Shown piece after piece: positions 33,650 to 42,578 of a stretch of DNA of 64,000 nucleotides. This DNA is from Glycomyces niveus (GTDB lineage Bacteria > Actinomycetota > Actinomycetes > Mycobacteriales > Micromonosporaceae), in assembly GCF_017592475.1 (NCBI RefSeq), contig NZ_JAGFNP010000001.1:173536-237535 (forward strand), given 5' to 3'. Under the pieces are notes generated by a model. The model searched no databases and had not been told where the DNA came from. It saw only the letters and a program-made list of their open reading frames with translations. How positions within the stretch are numbered: position 1 is the stretch's first letter; each line of letters opens with the position of its first letter. A program made the translations under genes and the position numbers.

Positions 33650-34420
33650 ATGGTCGACATTCCCAAAGAGATCACGCACACCGGGCACCACCCCCGCATG
33701 GCCGTCGTGTGGTCGGTCCTGTCGGCCGAGATCGAGCGATTCGCCGCCGGGACCGGAGCGACCCTCCGGATCCTCGACGTCGGCGGCGGCTCCGGCGGAT
33801 TCGCCGTCCCCCTCGCCGAACTCGGCCACGACGTCACCGTCGTCGAACCGAGCGCCAACGCGCTCGCCTCCCTGCGCCAGCGCGCCACCGACGCGGGCGT
33901 CACCGACCGCGTCCGCGCCGTCCAGGCCGACGCCGACGAACTACCCGACGTGGCCGAGCCCGGCTCCGCCGACCTCGTGCTCTGCCACTCGGTCCTGGAG
34001 ATGGTCGACTACCCCGACTCCGCCCTCGACGCCCTCGGCCGCGTCTGCGCGCCCGGCGGCGCCGTCAGCATCCTCGTCGCCAACCGCATCGCCGCCGTCC
34101 TCAGCAAAGCCCTCTCCGGGCACTTCGACACCGCGCTCGACCTCCTCACCCACGTCGACGGCGTCACCGCGGGCCGCGACACCATCAAGCGCCGCTTCGA
34201 GACCGCGACGCTCACCGCGCTCGTCGGCGGCTCCGGCCTCGTCACCGAGCAGGTCCACGGCGTCGGCGTCGTCGGCGACCTCGTCCCGGCCCCGCTCGCG
34301 AGGGTCGAGACCGGCCCCGGCGAGGGCCTGCGCGAGTTCGAACTCGCCACCGCCTCGCGAGTCCCCTTCCGGGACATGGCCACCCACATCCACCTGCTCG
34401 CCCGCAAACCCATGCGCTGA
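33650..34420 (+). CDS. Class I SAM-dependent methyltransferase
   Basis: This 256-residue protein has motif I LRILDVGGGSGGFAVPLAELG (about residues 37-57), motif II VTVVEPSANALASL, motif III SADLVLCHSVLEMVDYP and AVSILVANR for strand 5. It resembles SmtA/CmoM-like enzymes that methylate small molecules or tRNA, but the acceptor cannot be told. The ATG at 33650 is chosen by the leaderless -10. It stands alone between repeat D and the two-component system. Confidence 0.88.
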   Translation: MVDIPKEITHTGHHPRMAVVWSVLSAEIERFAAGTGATLRILDVGGGSGGFAVPLAELGHDVTVVEPSANALASLRQRATDAGVTDRVRAVQADADELPDVAEPGSADLVLCHSVLEMVDYPDSALDALGRVCAPGGAVSILVANRIAAVLSKALSGHFDTALDLLTHVDGVTAGRDTIKRRFETATLTALVGGSGLVTEQVHGVGVVGDLVPAPLARVETGPGEGLREFELATASRVPFRDMATHIHLLARKPMR

Positions 34421-34500
34421 CCGGGGAACGGCCGCGTCTACGCCGAGGCGCGTAGACGCGGTTACGTCCTCGCACCGAAGGCGCACGCGCCTACCGGCCG

Positions 34501-34506
34501 TAGCCT
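34501..34506 (+). promoter_or_regulatory. -10 element of the two-component operon
   Basis: TAGCCT ends six bases before the kinase GTG at 34513, with no Shine-Dalgarno sequence. Confidence 0.55.
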
Positions 34507-34512
34507 GGAGCC

Positions 34513-35652
34513 GTGACCACGCCATCCGCCGCCCGGCGCCGACTCCCGGCCCTGGCCTTCGACATCGGCCTCGCCGCCCTGCTCGGCGTCCTCGCGAGCG
34601 GCACGACGGTCGGCGCGGCCGTCGACCACGACCCCGGGCCGCTCGCGTTCACCCTCATCGCGGTCACCGCCGCGTTCCTGGCGGTCCGCCGCCACTGGCC
34701 CGAGGTCGCCCTCGCCGGGTCGATCACGAGCCTGTACGTGTACCTGTACCTCGGCCTGCCGGAAGGCCCGATCTACATGCTGCCGGCGGTCGCGGTGTTC
34801 TTCTACGCGTTCGCGAGGCCGCTCAAGACCGTTTTGACCGTCATCGGCGCGCTCTTCGCGGTCAACACCGCGTTCCAGACGTTCGTCCTCGGCGACATCC
34901 CCGACCTGTGGGTCAACGCGAGCATCACCTCCGTGTGGCTCGGCATCGCCGCCGCGGGCGGCCGCATCGTCCGCGAGGCCCGGCACGCCCGGGCGCGCGA
35001 GCGCGAGGCCGAGCGCGAGCGGTACCGGGCCGACGAGCGCGTCGAGATGGCCCGCGAGATCCACGACGTGGTCGGCCACAGCCTTGCGGTCGTCAGCATG
35101 AACGCCGGCGTCGCCCTGCACATGCTGGAGAAACGCGGCCAAAGCGCCCCGCCCGAGGTGCTCGAGAACCTCCAGGCGATCCGGGACGCCTCCACCCGCG
35201 CGCTCCAGGACCTCCGCGCCACCCTCGCGCCGCTGCGCCAGGGCCGCCACCCCGACCTGCGCCCGACCGGCGCCATCGCCGACATACCGTCCCTGGTCGA
35301 GTCGGTGCGGACCGGCGGGCTCGACGTCGCGTACGAGGTCGGCGGGGACCCCGCGCTCGTGCCCGCGAACCTCGCCGCCACCGCCTACCGGGTGGTCCAG
35401 GAATCGCTGACGAACGTCATCCGCCACGCCGAAGCGAGCCGGGCGGCGGTCCGGATCGACTGCGGAGCAACGGAGATCCGCATCCTCGTCGAGGACGACG
35501 GGCGCGGCGGGCCGATCGACCTCGACCGGGTCGGCCAGGGCCTCACCGGCATGATGGAACGGGTCCTCACCAGCGGCGGCCACTTCAGCGCCGCGCCCGG
35601 GCGCGGCGGCGGCTTCGCCGTCAAAGCCGATATGCCTTACACGACAGCATGA
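34513..35652 (+). CDS. NarL-type sensor histidine kinase
   Basis: This 379-residue membrane kinase has about five spans in residues 12-150, a charged coiled segment (RHARAREREAERERYRADER), and a HisKA_3 domain with the phosphoacceptor H184 in REIHDVVGHSLAVVSMNAGV. The HATPase domain has TAYRVVQESLTNVIRHAEA, VEDDGRG and GLTGMMERV. There is no large sensor domain outside the membrane, so the signal is probably sensed within the membrane (DesK-like). The response regulator follows 40 bases later on the same strand and is its obvious partner. Confidence 0.93.
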   Translation: MTTPSAARRRLPALAFDIGLAALLGVLASGTTVGAAVDHDPGPLAFTLIAVTAAFLAVRRHWPEVALAGSITSLYVYLYLGLPEGPIYMLPAVAVFFYAFARPLKTVLTVIGALFAVNTAFQTFVLGDIPDLWVNASITSVWLGIAAAGGRIVREARHARAREREAERERYRADERVEMAREIHDVVGHSLAVVSMNAGVALHMLEKRGQSAPPEVLENLQAIRDASTRALQDLRATLAPLRQGRHPDLRPTGAIADIPSLVESVRTGGLDVAYEVGGDPALVPANLAATAYRVVQESLTNVIRHAEASRAAVRIDCGATEIRILVEDDGRGGPIDLDRVGQGLTGMMERVLTSGGHFSAAPGRGGGFAVKADMPYTTA

Positions 35653-35692
35653 ACCAGAATGCCCATAAATGACAACGCATGAAGGACCGCGC

Positions 35693-36355
35693 GTGATCGA
35701 ACTCGTGATCGCCGACGACCAGAGCCTCATCCGCATGGCCCTGCGCAACCTCTTCAACGGCGAGGACGACATCCACGTCGCCGCCGAAGCCGAGAACGGC
35801 CAAGAAGCCTGGGAGCTCGTCTCGCGCCTCCGGCCCGACGTGGCCCTCCTCGACGTGCGCATGCCCGGCCTCGACGGCCTCGAAGTGCTCCGGCGCGTCA
35901 GCCGCGACGCCCACCTCGCCGCCACCCGCGTCGTCATGATCACGACCTTCGAAGTCGACGACTACATCTTCGACGCCCTCTCCAGCGGCGCCGCCGGCTT
36001 CATCATGAAGGACGCGCCCCCGGACGACCTGCTGCGGGCCGTGCGCCTCGCCGCCGCCGGCGACTCCCTGCTCAGCCCCGACGTCACCCGCAAGGTCATC
36101 AACGCCTACGCCGAGCGCGGCACCGGCGCCACCCGGCCCCACCCCGGCCTCGCCGCCCTCACCGAACGCGAACTCGAGATCCTGCGCTGGGTCGCCACCG
36201 GCCTCCCCAACGACGAGATCGGCGCCCGCCTGTTCATCAGCCCCGCCACCGTCCGCACCCACGTCGGCAAGCTCCTGGCGAAACTCGCCGCCCGCGACCG
36301 CGCCGGACTCGTCGCCCTCGCCTACCGGTCCGGCCTCGACATCCCCGACGCCTGA
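35693..36355 (+). CDS. NarL/FixJ-type response regulator
   Basis: This 220-residue protein has a receiver domain with acidic pocket D8/D9 and phosphoacceptor D54 (VALLDVRMPGLDGLEVL), the Thr/Lys switch residues (MITTFEVDDY and FIMKDAPPDDLL), and a LuxR-type helix-turn-helix (LTERELEILRWVATGL then SPATVRTHVGKLLAKL). The GTG at 35693 is preferred because AAGGA stands six bases before it; an ATG at 35669 is possible. The kinase gene is upstream in the same operon. Targets are not evident. Confidence 0.93.
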   Translation: MIELVIADDQSLIRMALRNLFNGEDDIHVAAEAENGQEAWELVSRLRPDVALLDVRMPGLDGLEVLRRVSRDAHLAATRVVMITTFEVDDYIFDALSSGAAGFIMKDAPPDDLLRAVRLAAAGDSLLSPDVTRKVINAYAERGTGATRPHPGLAALTERELEILRWVATGLPNDEIGARLFISPATVRTHVGKLLAKLAARDRAGLVALAYRSGLDIPDA

Positions 36356-36426
36356 ACGACCCCAGCCGCGACCCGGAAACCACGCTCCTTTCGCACATGG
36401 TGTGGCCGAACCGACACGAAACCGGC

Positions 36427-36432
36427 TAGCCT
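36427..36432 (+). promoter_or_regulatory. -10 element of the phosphodiesterase gene
   Basis: TAGCCT ends six bases before the ATG at 36439, with no Shine-Dalgarno sequence. Confidence 0.55.
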
Positions 36433-36438
36433 CGGGCC

Positions 36439-37599
36439 ATGCCTTCGAGCCCGCACCTCACGGCGATGCGACCCGCCTACGGCACCGGCACACTCGCCGA
36501 CGTCATGCCCACCGCGCTTGCGGCCCTTGGCATCCCCACCCGCGGCCTCAACCTCCGCGGGGCCGAGCTCGACGGCGTCCGCCGCATCGCCGTCCTCCTC
36601 CTGGACGGCTTCGGCTACCACCTGCTCGGCCAGGCCGCCCAGGCCAGCGCCACCATCGGCGCCATGCACCACGGCGAACTCGGCACCCTCACCCCGATCA
36701 CCGCCACGGTGCCGTCCTCCACCCCGATCAGCCTCGCGTCCCTCGCCTGCGGGCTCCCGCCCGGCGAGCACGGCATCATCGGGTTCACCGTGCGCGTGCC
36801 CGACACCGGCGACCTCGTCACCCACATCCGGTGGGACGGCGCGCCCGACCCCGAGACGTGGCAGCCCGAGCCGACCTGCTTCGAGCAGGCCGACGCGGAC
36901 GGCGTGGCGTGCACGGTCGTCTCGAACGGGACGTTCCGCGACACGGGCCTGACCCGAGCGATCTACCGCGGGGCCGACTGGCTGCCCGCGATCGCCCCGC
37001 ACGAGGTCGCCGAGGGGACCTTGGCGGCGCTGGCGCGGGGGGACCGGAGCCTCGTGTACGCGTACCTGCCCGACGTCGACACGGCCGGCCACTTTCACGG
37101 GATCGGGTCGCCGCAGTGGCTCGAGGCGGTCGCGAAGGTCGCGGAGGCGATCGACGGGATGCTCACCGGGCTGCCGCGGGACGCGGCGCTGATGGTGACC
37201 GCCGACCACGGGATGGTCAACATCACCGACCGGCTGCACCTCGACCGGCGGCCCGACCTCCGGTACGGGGTCGAGGCGGTCGCGGGCGACGGGCGGATGC
37301 GGTACCTGTACACGGCGCCGGGCGCGGTCGAGGACGTGCGGCAGGCGTGGACCGACGCGGTCGCGGGCCGGGCCGAGGTGATCGGGCGCGACGAGGCGGT
37401 CGACCGCGGCTGGTTCGGGCCGAAGGTCACCGAGAGGAGCCGCGAGCGCATCGGTGACCTGGTGGTGGCGTGCCGGGACACGTTCGCGATCGTGGGCGTC
37501 GAGGGCGAGCCGCCGCACGTCGCACGGCTCATCGGCCACCACGGCGGCCTGACGGCCGCGGAGATGGCGGTCCCGCTGTGGAGCTACCGCACCGGCTGA
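36439..37599 (+). CDS. Alkaline-phosphatase-superfamily phosphodiesterase
   Basis: This 386-residue protein has the nucleotide pyrophosphatase/phosphodiesterase layout. The metal ligand is D56 (VLLLDGFGYH), the nucleophile T95 (VPSSTPISLAS), and further ligands lie in YLPDVDTAGHFHG, VTADHGMVNI and IGHHGGLTAAEM. It has no signal peptide, so it is predicted cytoplasmic, unlike many members. The substrate is unknown; stand-alone actinobacterial members are usually annotated as nucleotide pyrophosphatases. It is monocistronic, with a leaderless-type -10 and a 356-base empty gap after it. Confidence 0.88.
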   Translation: MPSSPHLTAMRPAYGTGTLADVMPTALAALGIPTRGLNLRGAELDGVRRIAVLLLDGFGYHLLGQAAQASATIGAMHHGELGTLTPITATVPSSTPISLASLACGLPPGEHGIIGFTVRVPDTGDLVTHIRWDGAPDPETWQPEPTCFEQADADGVACTVVSNGTFRDTGLTRAIYRGADWLPAIAPHEVAEGTLAALARGDRSLVYAYLPDVDTAGHFHGIGSPQWLEAVAKVAEAIDGMLTGLPRDAALMVTADHGMVNITDRLHLDRRPDLRYGVEAVAGDGRMRYLYTAPGAVEDVRQAWTDAVAGRAEVIGRDEAVDRGWFGPKVTERSRERIGDLVVACRDTFAIVGVEGEPPHVARLIGHHGGLTAAEMAVPLWSYRTG

Positions 37600-37955
37600 G
37601 CCGAGGGCCGGGGCGCGGATGCCGCTCGGGCGGCGGGGGTGGGCCGTGCGCCGCGGGGCGCTTCACGAGGGCGGCTGGACGCGACGCGTGTGCTGCGCGG
37701 CGCGGGGGCTGAGGCGGCGTGTGATGGCCACGGGTGCGCGGCGGCGCGCGCGGTTCGGGCCGCGGCGCGGGGGCGCTTCGGGCCGCGGCGCGGCGCGCTT
37801 CGCGCGGGCGCGTAGGGCGTGCCCCTTCCCACCCGCATCCGCCTGCCGACCAACCGAAAAGGACCACACTCCCATATGGGTCTGGCATTCATGTGTCTGT
37901 GCAGGTCATGGGTGGTGGTGTCGGGGTTGTCGGACCTGGTGGTTAGGCTTCGGGG
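37600..37955. other. Gene-free gap with low-complexity GCG-rich sequence
   Basis: Bases about 37630-37815 are a patch of repeated GCGCGGGGGCGCTTC-like words without a believable reading frame. The perfect 10-bp palindrome CCCATATGGG lies at 37871-37880, and the dinB -10 element at 37944. I see no gene or RNA here. Confidence 0.5.
37944..37949 (+). promoter_or_regulatory. -10 element of dinB
   Basis: TAGGCT ends six bases before the dinB GTG at 37956. I see no LexA-type box next to it. Confidence 0.55.
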
Positions 37956-39200
37956 GTGGCCAGCGATCTTCATCGGTTCATCGGTCCCGGGCTGTCCGAT
38001 GACGGTCTCGGGATCATGCACGTCGACATGGACGCGTTCTTCGCGTCCGTGGAGATCGCGCGCGACCCTTCGCTGCGCGGGAAGCCCGTGATCGTCGCCG
38101 GGCTCGGGCCGCGCGGGGTCGTCTCCGCCGCCTCGTACGAGGCCCGCGAGTACGGCGTGCATTCGGCCCTGCCGACCGCGATCGCCCGGCGCCGCTGCCC
38201 GCACGGCGTGTTCATCACCCCGACCACCTCGTACGGGGAGGTCTCGCGCGCGGTCATGGCGATCTTCCGGGAGTTCACGCCGCACGTCCAGCCGATCTCT
38301 GTCGACGAGGCGTTCCTGGACGTGTCCGGGGCGAGGCGGCTCATCGGCTCGCCCGTCCAGATCGCGCGGGCGATCCGCGAGCGGGTGCGGGCCGAGCACG
38401 GCATCACCTGCACCGTCGGGATCGCCTCGACGAAGTTCCTGTCGAAGCTCGCGTCGGAGGCGTCGAAGCCCGACGGACTCGGCGTCGTCCCCGCGGCCAC
38501 GGAACTCGAGTTCCTGCACCGCCTGCCGATCCGGTCGGTATGGGGGATCGGGGAGAAGACCGCCGAGAAGCTCACGCGCCTGGGGATGCGCACGGTCGGC
38601 GACCTGGCCCGGCTCGACGTCGACAGCCTCGCCGCGTCCGTCGGCACCGCGAGCGCCGAGCACCTGTACGCGCTGTCGCGGAACATCGACCCGCGGCCGG
38701 TGCGGCCCGACCGGGTCGAGAAGTCGATCAGCAACGAGACGACGTTCGACCGCGACGCCCCGGACGGCGCGGTGTGGGGGCCGGTCCTGCTGGAGCTGTC
38801 GCGGAAGGTCGCGTCGCGGGCGCGCGCGGCGGGCTGGGCGGGCCGCGGGGTGACGGTGAAGATCCGCTTCGGGGACTTCAAGACGATCACGCGTTCGAGG
38901 ATGCTGCCCGCGCCGACCGATGTGGGCCGTGAGATCTACGCCGCCGCAAGGGAACTGGCGGACGCGGCCGCGACGGCGCCGGTGCGGCTCATCGGCGTGA
39001 AGCTCGATCACCTGGTCGAGGCGGCCGCGGTGGGGCGGCAGGTGGCGCTCGGCGAGCCCGAGCACGGGTGGCGCGACATCGAGACGGTGATCGATCAGGC
39101 GAGCGCGAAGTTCGGGAAGGGCGCGGTGCGTTCGGCGGGCCGTCTGGCGCGCCGGGACTCGCGTGTAGACACCCCGGATTCGGGGAACCCGAGGCGGTGA
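37956..39200 (+). CDS. dinB: DNA polymerase IV (Y-family)
   Basis: This translesion polymerase has 414 residues and full Y-family motifs: MHVDMDAFFASVE with metal ligands D24 and D26, VVSAASYEAREYGV, SVDEAFLDVSG with D117/E118, GIASTKFLSKLASEASKP and the helix-hairpin-helix WGIGEKTAEKLTRLG. The little-finger domain follows. It lacks an evident C-terminal beta-clamp QLxLF-type peptide in its last residues (TPDSGNPRR), so clamp binding may differ. The GTG at 37956 has a leaderless-type -10. Confidence 0.95.
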   Translation: MASDLHRFIGPGLSDDGLGIMHVDMDAFFASVEIARDPSLRGKPVIVAGLGPRGVVSAASYEAREYGVHSALPTAIARRRCPHGVFITPTTSYGEVSRAVMAIFREFTPHVQPISVDEAFLDVSGARRLIGSPVQIARAIRERVRAEHGITCTVGIASTKFLSKLASEASKPDGLGVVPAATELEFLHRLPIRSVWGIGEKTAEKLTRLGMRTVGDLARLDVDSLAASVGTASAEHLYALSRNIDPRPVRPDRVEKSISNETTFDRDAPDGAVWGPVLLELSRKVASRARAAGWAGRGVTVKIRFGDFKTITRSRMLPAPTDVGREIYAAARELADAAATAPVRLIGVKLDHLVEAAAVGRQVALGEPEHGWRDIETVIDQASAKFGKGAVRSAGRLARRDSRVDTPDSGNPRR

Positions 39201-39364
39201 GGGCCTCGGCCGCGGGCCGGCTCCGTCAGCGCGCGCATGGGGGCCAGAACGCACTGATTCAAGCACGAACTGCCTTCCGCCTCGGGCGAAAGCCTCGTAG
39301 ACTTGGACGCAAGCAGTGGAGTCGCCGCGGCGGCTCCGTCGAGCACTAGCGCAGGAGGAGTGTC

Positions 39365-39775
39365 GTGCCGCTCTCCGACCACGAACAACGTCTGTTCGAG
39401 CAAATCGAGCAGTCCTTGTCCGAAGACCCGCAGTTCGCCTCTGCTGTGCGCGCCCACGATCCGGCGCACGTGACCCGGCGCAGGCTGATCCTGGCCGGCA
39501 TCGTCACGGTCATCGGGATCGGCGTCGTCATCGGCTCTGTGATCGCCGGGGGCGATGTCGCCATGTTCGGCGCCCCGATCGGCGCGGTGCTCATGTTCGG
39601 CGGTCTGATCCTCGGCCTGTGGGCCCAGCGCCGCGGCACCAATGTGAAGCTGAAGGCGGTCGACGGCAAGGCCAGTCGGCCCGTCGGCGGCTCGAAGCCC
39701 CCCAAACCCGGCGGTTTCACCTCCCGCATGGAAGAGCGCTGGCGGCGCCGCCGCGACAACGGCGACATCTTCTAG
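39365..39775 (+). CDS. DUF3040 membrane protein
   Basis: This 136-residue protein begins PLSDHEQRLFEQIEQSLSEDPQFASAVR, the mark of the actinobacterial DUF3040 family. It then has two close spans (about residues 42-60 and 66-86) and a basic tail. Its function is unknown. The GTG at 39365 follows GCAGGAGGAG at good spacing. A strong terminator follows. The 164-base gap after dinB contains TAGACT at 39298, a possible -10. Confidence 0.9.
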   Translation: MPLSDHEQRLFEQIEQSLSEDPQFASAVRAHDPAHVTRRRLILAGIVTVIGIGVVIGSVIAGGDVAMFGAPIGAVLMFGGLILGLWAQRRGTNVKLKAVDGKASRPVGGSKPPKPGGFTSRMEERWRRRRDNGDIF

Positions 39776-39836
39776 GCATTGGTCATCTGAGACATCGCTT
39801 CGCCGCGGCACGACCGGCGGCGGGGCAGGGACAGCG

Positions 39837-39870
39837 AAAGGCCCGGCGGGGATTCCCCCGCCGGGCCTTT
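39837..39870. terminator. Bidirectional terminator
   Basis: A perfect 15-bp stem, AAAGGCCCGGCGGGG (39837-39851) with CCCCGCCGGGCCTTT (39856-39870), has loop ATTC. It serves convergent DUF3040 and DUF4191 genes. Confidence 0.85.
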
Positions 39871-39901
39871 TCGTGCGCAGGTGTGTTGCGGCGCTTACGT
39901 T

Positions 39902-40597
39902 CTAGCGGCCGCGCAGGGCGGCGCGGCGGGCGCCCTTGCCGGCGTTGGCGCTGGTCGGGATCGGGCCCTTCGGAATGGCCATGCCGATGCCGAGCGCGTC
40001 GAGGCGCTTGGCGATGTGGTTGGCGTCCTTGGAGTCGATGTTCTTGGGCAGCTTCATGAGCCGCTTGCGGACCTCGGTCACGGAGAAGTCGTCGCTCGCG
40101 GTCTCGCCGACGAGGAACGTGTAGACCGGGGTCGAGCCGACCACGCGGGAGATGCGCTTCTTCTCCTGGCCGAGGAGCTTGCGGACCTTGCCGCCGCCCT
40201 CGCCGAGGAGGACCACGCCGGCCTTGCCGACCGCGCGGTGCACCATCTGGGTCTCGGACAGGGCCGCGACGCCGGGGGTGACCTGCCAGCCGCGGATGCC
40301 GTCGATGAGCGCGTACGCCGCGCCCGGCTTGCCCACGGCCTCCTTGTTCACGACCTTGCTCGTGCGCATGTTGAGCACGATCAGGCCGGCGAGAAGCGCG
40401 ACGAACAGGGCGCTCACGAACCAGATGAGCGAGAACTTCGCGAACACGACCAAAGCGGTGATGATCGCGAACGGCAGCAGGATCGCGGCGGCCTCCAGCG
40501 GCAGGAACAGCTTGTCCCGCTGGTGGGTGAACTTGATCGCCATCCCGATGGTCTTCAGGCGCGACCCGAACGTCTCTTTTTCCTGCTGCTTTGCCAT
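39902..40597 (-). CDS. DUF4191 membrane protein, lipA neighbour
   Basis: This 231-residue protein has two spans (about residues 35-55 and 58-77), a cytoplasmic domain with ALSETQMVHRAVGKAGVVLLGEGG, and a basic C-terminus. DUF4191 genes sit next to lipA throughout actinobacteria, and here it starts 30 bases after the lipA stop on the same strand. Function is unknown; a link with lipoate metabolism is inferred from position only. Confidence 0.88.
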   Translation of the reverse strand: MAKQQEKETFGSRLKTIGMAIKFTHQRDKLFLPLEAAAILLPFAIITALVVFAKFSLIWFVSALFVALLAGLIVLNMRTSKVVNKEAVGKPGAAYALIDGIRGWQVTPGVAALSETQMVHRAVGKAGVVLLGEGGGKVRKLLGQEKKRISRVVGSTPVYTFLVGETASDDFSVTEVRKRLMKLPKNIDSKDANHIAKRLDALGIGMAIPKGPIPTSANAGKGARRAALRGR

Positions 40598-40627
40598 GAC
40601 GTCAATTCTAGTTGGCGGTTCGGGACT

Positions 40628-41566
40628 CTATGCGGGGGCTGCGGCGCGTGCTTCGATCGCCTGTCGGTACAGGCGGCCGGCGCGGTACGAGGAGCGCACG
40701 AGCGGGCCGCTCATGACGCCCGCGAAGCCGATCTCCTCGGCCTCGGCGGTGAGCTCGACGAACTCCTCGGGCTTGACCCAGCGGTCCACCGGGTGGTGGC
40801 GCTTGGTCGGGCGCAGGTACTGGGTGATGGTGATGAGCTCGCACCCGGCGGCGTGCAGGTCCCGGAGGGCCTGGGAGACCTCCTCGCGGGTCTCGCCCAT
40901 GCCGAGGATGAGGTTCGACTTGGTGACCAGGCCGGCCTCGCGGGCCTTGGTGATGACCTCGAGGGACCGCTCGTAGCGGAACGCGGGCCGGATGCGCTTG
41001 AAGATGCGCGGCACGGTCTCGACGTTGTGCGCGAGCACCTCGGGGCGGGAGGCGAAGACCTCGGCGAGCTGCTCGGGGACCGCGTTGAAGTCGGGGATGA
41101 GCAGTTCGACGCCGCAGCCGGGGACGGCCGCGTGGATCTGGCGGACGGTCTCGGCGTAGAGCCAGGCGCCGCCGTCGTCGAGGTCGTCGCGGGCGACGCC
41201 GGTGATCGTGGCGTACTTCAGACCCATGGTCTGCACGGACTCGGCGACGCGGCGGGGCTCGTCGCGGTCGAGCGCGTCGGGCTTGCCGGTGTCGATCTGG
41301 CAGAAGTCGCAGCGGCGCGTGCACTGGGAGCCGCCGATGAGGAACGTCGCCTCCCGGTCCTCCCAGCACTCGTAGATGTTGGGACAACCGGCTTCTTGGC
41401 AGACCGTGTGCAGCCCCTCGCTCTTGACGAGGCCCCGCAGTTCGGTGTATTCCGGGCCGGTCTTGGCCTTGACCTTGATCCAGGAGGGTTTCTTCTCGAT
41501 CGGGGTCTGGGCGTTGCGCACTTCGAGGCGCAGCATCCGGCGTCCTTCAGGCTGTACGGAAGTCAC
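40628..41566 (-). CDS. lipA: Lipoyl synthase LipA
   Basis: This radical-SAM enzyme inserts two sulfurs into the octanoyl group placed by LipB. The 312-residue protein has the auxiliary cluster ligands C56, C61 and C67 ([12 protein letters not shown]) and the radical-SAM ligands C82, C86 and C89 (CTRRCDFC). It also has [19 protein letters not shown] and the C-terminal SSYRAG region with the serine that completes the auxiliary cluster. The GTG at 41566 follows a TAGGCT -10 by six bases. lipB is 35 kb away. Confidence 0.97.
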   Translation of the reverse strand: MTSVQPEGRRMLRLEVRNAQTPIEKKPSWIKVKAKTGPEYTELRGLVKSEGLHTVCQEAGCPNIYECWEDREATFLIGGSQCTRRCDFCQIDTGKPDALDRDEPRRVAESVQTMGLKYATITGVARDDLDDGGAWLYAETVRQIHAAVPGCGVELLIPDFNAVPEQLAEVFASRPEVLAHNVETVPRIFKRIRPAFRYERSLEVITKAREAGLVTKSNLILGMGETREEVSQALRDLHAAGCELITITQYLRPTKRHHPVDRWVKPEEFVELTAEAEEIGFAGVMSGPLVRSSYRAGRLYRQAIEARAAAPA

Positions 41567-41572
41567 CGGCCC

Positions 41573-41578
41573 AGCCTA
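41573..41578 (-). promoter_or_regulatory. -10 element of lipA
   Basis: On the minus strand TAGGCT ends six bases before the lipA GTG. Confidence 0.6.
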
Positions 41579-41653
41579 CGCCGCGCAGACGCCGGACGGC
41601 AGGTGTCGCTCCGCACAGCGGCCGCGTCGATGAAACGTAGGATGACGTTCCCG

Positions 41654-41671
41654 CTGGTCTAATGGGACCAG
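41654..41671 (+). promoter_or_regulatory. Perfect inverted repeat over the purC -10
   Basis: CTGGTC-TAATGG-GACCAG is a perfect 18-bp inverted repeat. It contains the -10-like hexamer TCTAAT (41658-41663), 26 bases before the purC start. It is a candidate operator for purine control; no known consensus is claimed. Confidence 0.45.
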
Positions 41672-41689
41672 TCGAACAGGGGAGCAGCA

Positions 41690-42526
41690 GTGGAACTCAT
41701 TCACCAGGGCAAGGTCCGCGACGTCTACGCCGACCGCGGCGACCTGATCCTCGTCGCCTCCGACCGCGTCAGCGTCTACGACGTGGTCCTGCCGACCCCG
41801 ATCCCCGGCAAGGGCGCGCTCCTGACCGCGTTGAGCCTGTGGTGGTTCGAGCAGCTCGCCGACATCGTGCCCAACCACGTGATCTCCGCCGAGGACGTGC
41901 CCGCCGAGTTCGCCGGTCGCGCCGTGCGCGTCAAGCGCCTCGAGATCGTCAAGGTCGAAGCGGTCGTGCGCGGCTACCTCACCGGCTCCGGCCTCGCCGA
42001 GTACGAGAAGAGCGGCACCGTGTGCGGGCTCGAGCTGCCCGAGGGCCTCGTCGACGGCTCGCGCCTGCCCGAGCCGATCTACACCCCGACGACCAAGGCC
42101 GACGTCGGGGACCACGACCTCCCCATGACGTACGAGGACACCGAGGCGAAGCTCGGCCCCGACCTCGCCGCCCGCATCCGCGAACTGACGTTCGCGCTCT
42201 ACCGCCGCGGCGCCGAGATCGCCCTCGACAAGGGCATCATCATCGCCGACACCAAGTTCGAGTTCGGGATCGACGCCGAGGGCACCCTCCGCCTCGCCGA
42301 CGAGGCCCTCACCTCCGACTCCTCCCGCTTCTGGGACGCCGCCGCGTGGAAGCCCGGCCAGACCCAGCCCTCGTTCGACAAGCAGTTCGTGCGCGACTGG
42401 GCCAGGTCCACCGGCTGGCGGCCCGACGACGCCGAAGCCCCCGAGATCCCGCAGGACGTCGCCGAGGCCACCCTCGCCCGATACATCGAGGCCTACGAGC
42501 TCCTCACCGGCCGCACCTGGTCCTGA
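41690..42526 (+). CDS. purC: SAICAR synthetase PurC
   Basis: PurC joins aspartate to CAIR with ATP in purine synthesis. The 278-residue protein has the head LIHQGKVRDVY (ATP loop), VASDRVSVYDVVLPTPIPGKG, VVRGYLTGSGLAEY and IIIADTKFEFG. The GTG at 41690 follows AGGGGAG. No other pur gene is adjacent in the window. It is divergent from lipA. Confidence 0.97.
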   Translation: MELIHQGKVRDVYADRGDLILVASDRVSVYDVVLPTPIPGKGALLTALSLWWFEQLADIVPNHVISAEDVPAEFAGRAVRVKRLEIVKVEAVVRGYLTGSGLAEYEKSGTVCGLELPEGLVDGSRLPEPIYTPTTKADVGDHDLPMTYEDTEAKLGPDLAARIRELTFALYRRGAEIALDKGIIIADTKFEFGIDAEGTLRLADEALTSDSSRFWDAAAWKPGQTQPSFDKQFVRDWARSTGWRPDDAEAPEIPQDVAEATLARYIEAYELLTGRTWS

Positions 42527-42534
42527 ACGGCATC

Positions 42535-42564
42535 GTGCGGGCCGCCCTCGCGGACGGCCCGCAC
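42535..42564. terminator. Bidirectional terminator after purC
   Basis: GTGCGGGCCG (42535-42544) pairs perfectly with CGGCCCGCAC (42555-42564). It separates purC from the convergent PepSY-EfeB fusion gene. Confidence 0.7.
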
Positions 42565-42578
42565 CGCCACCATCTTCC

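Noticed and set aside
37630..37815. Possible short gene in the gap before dinB
   Set aside because: The frames are Arg/Gly/Ala runs produced by repeated GCGCGGGG words, without a ribosome site.
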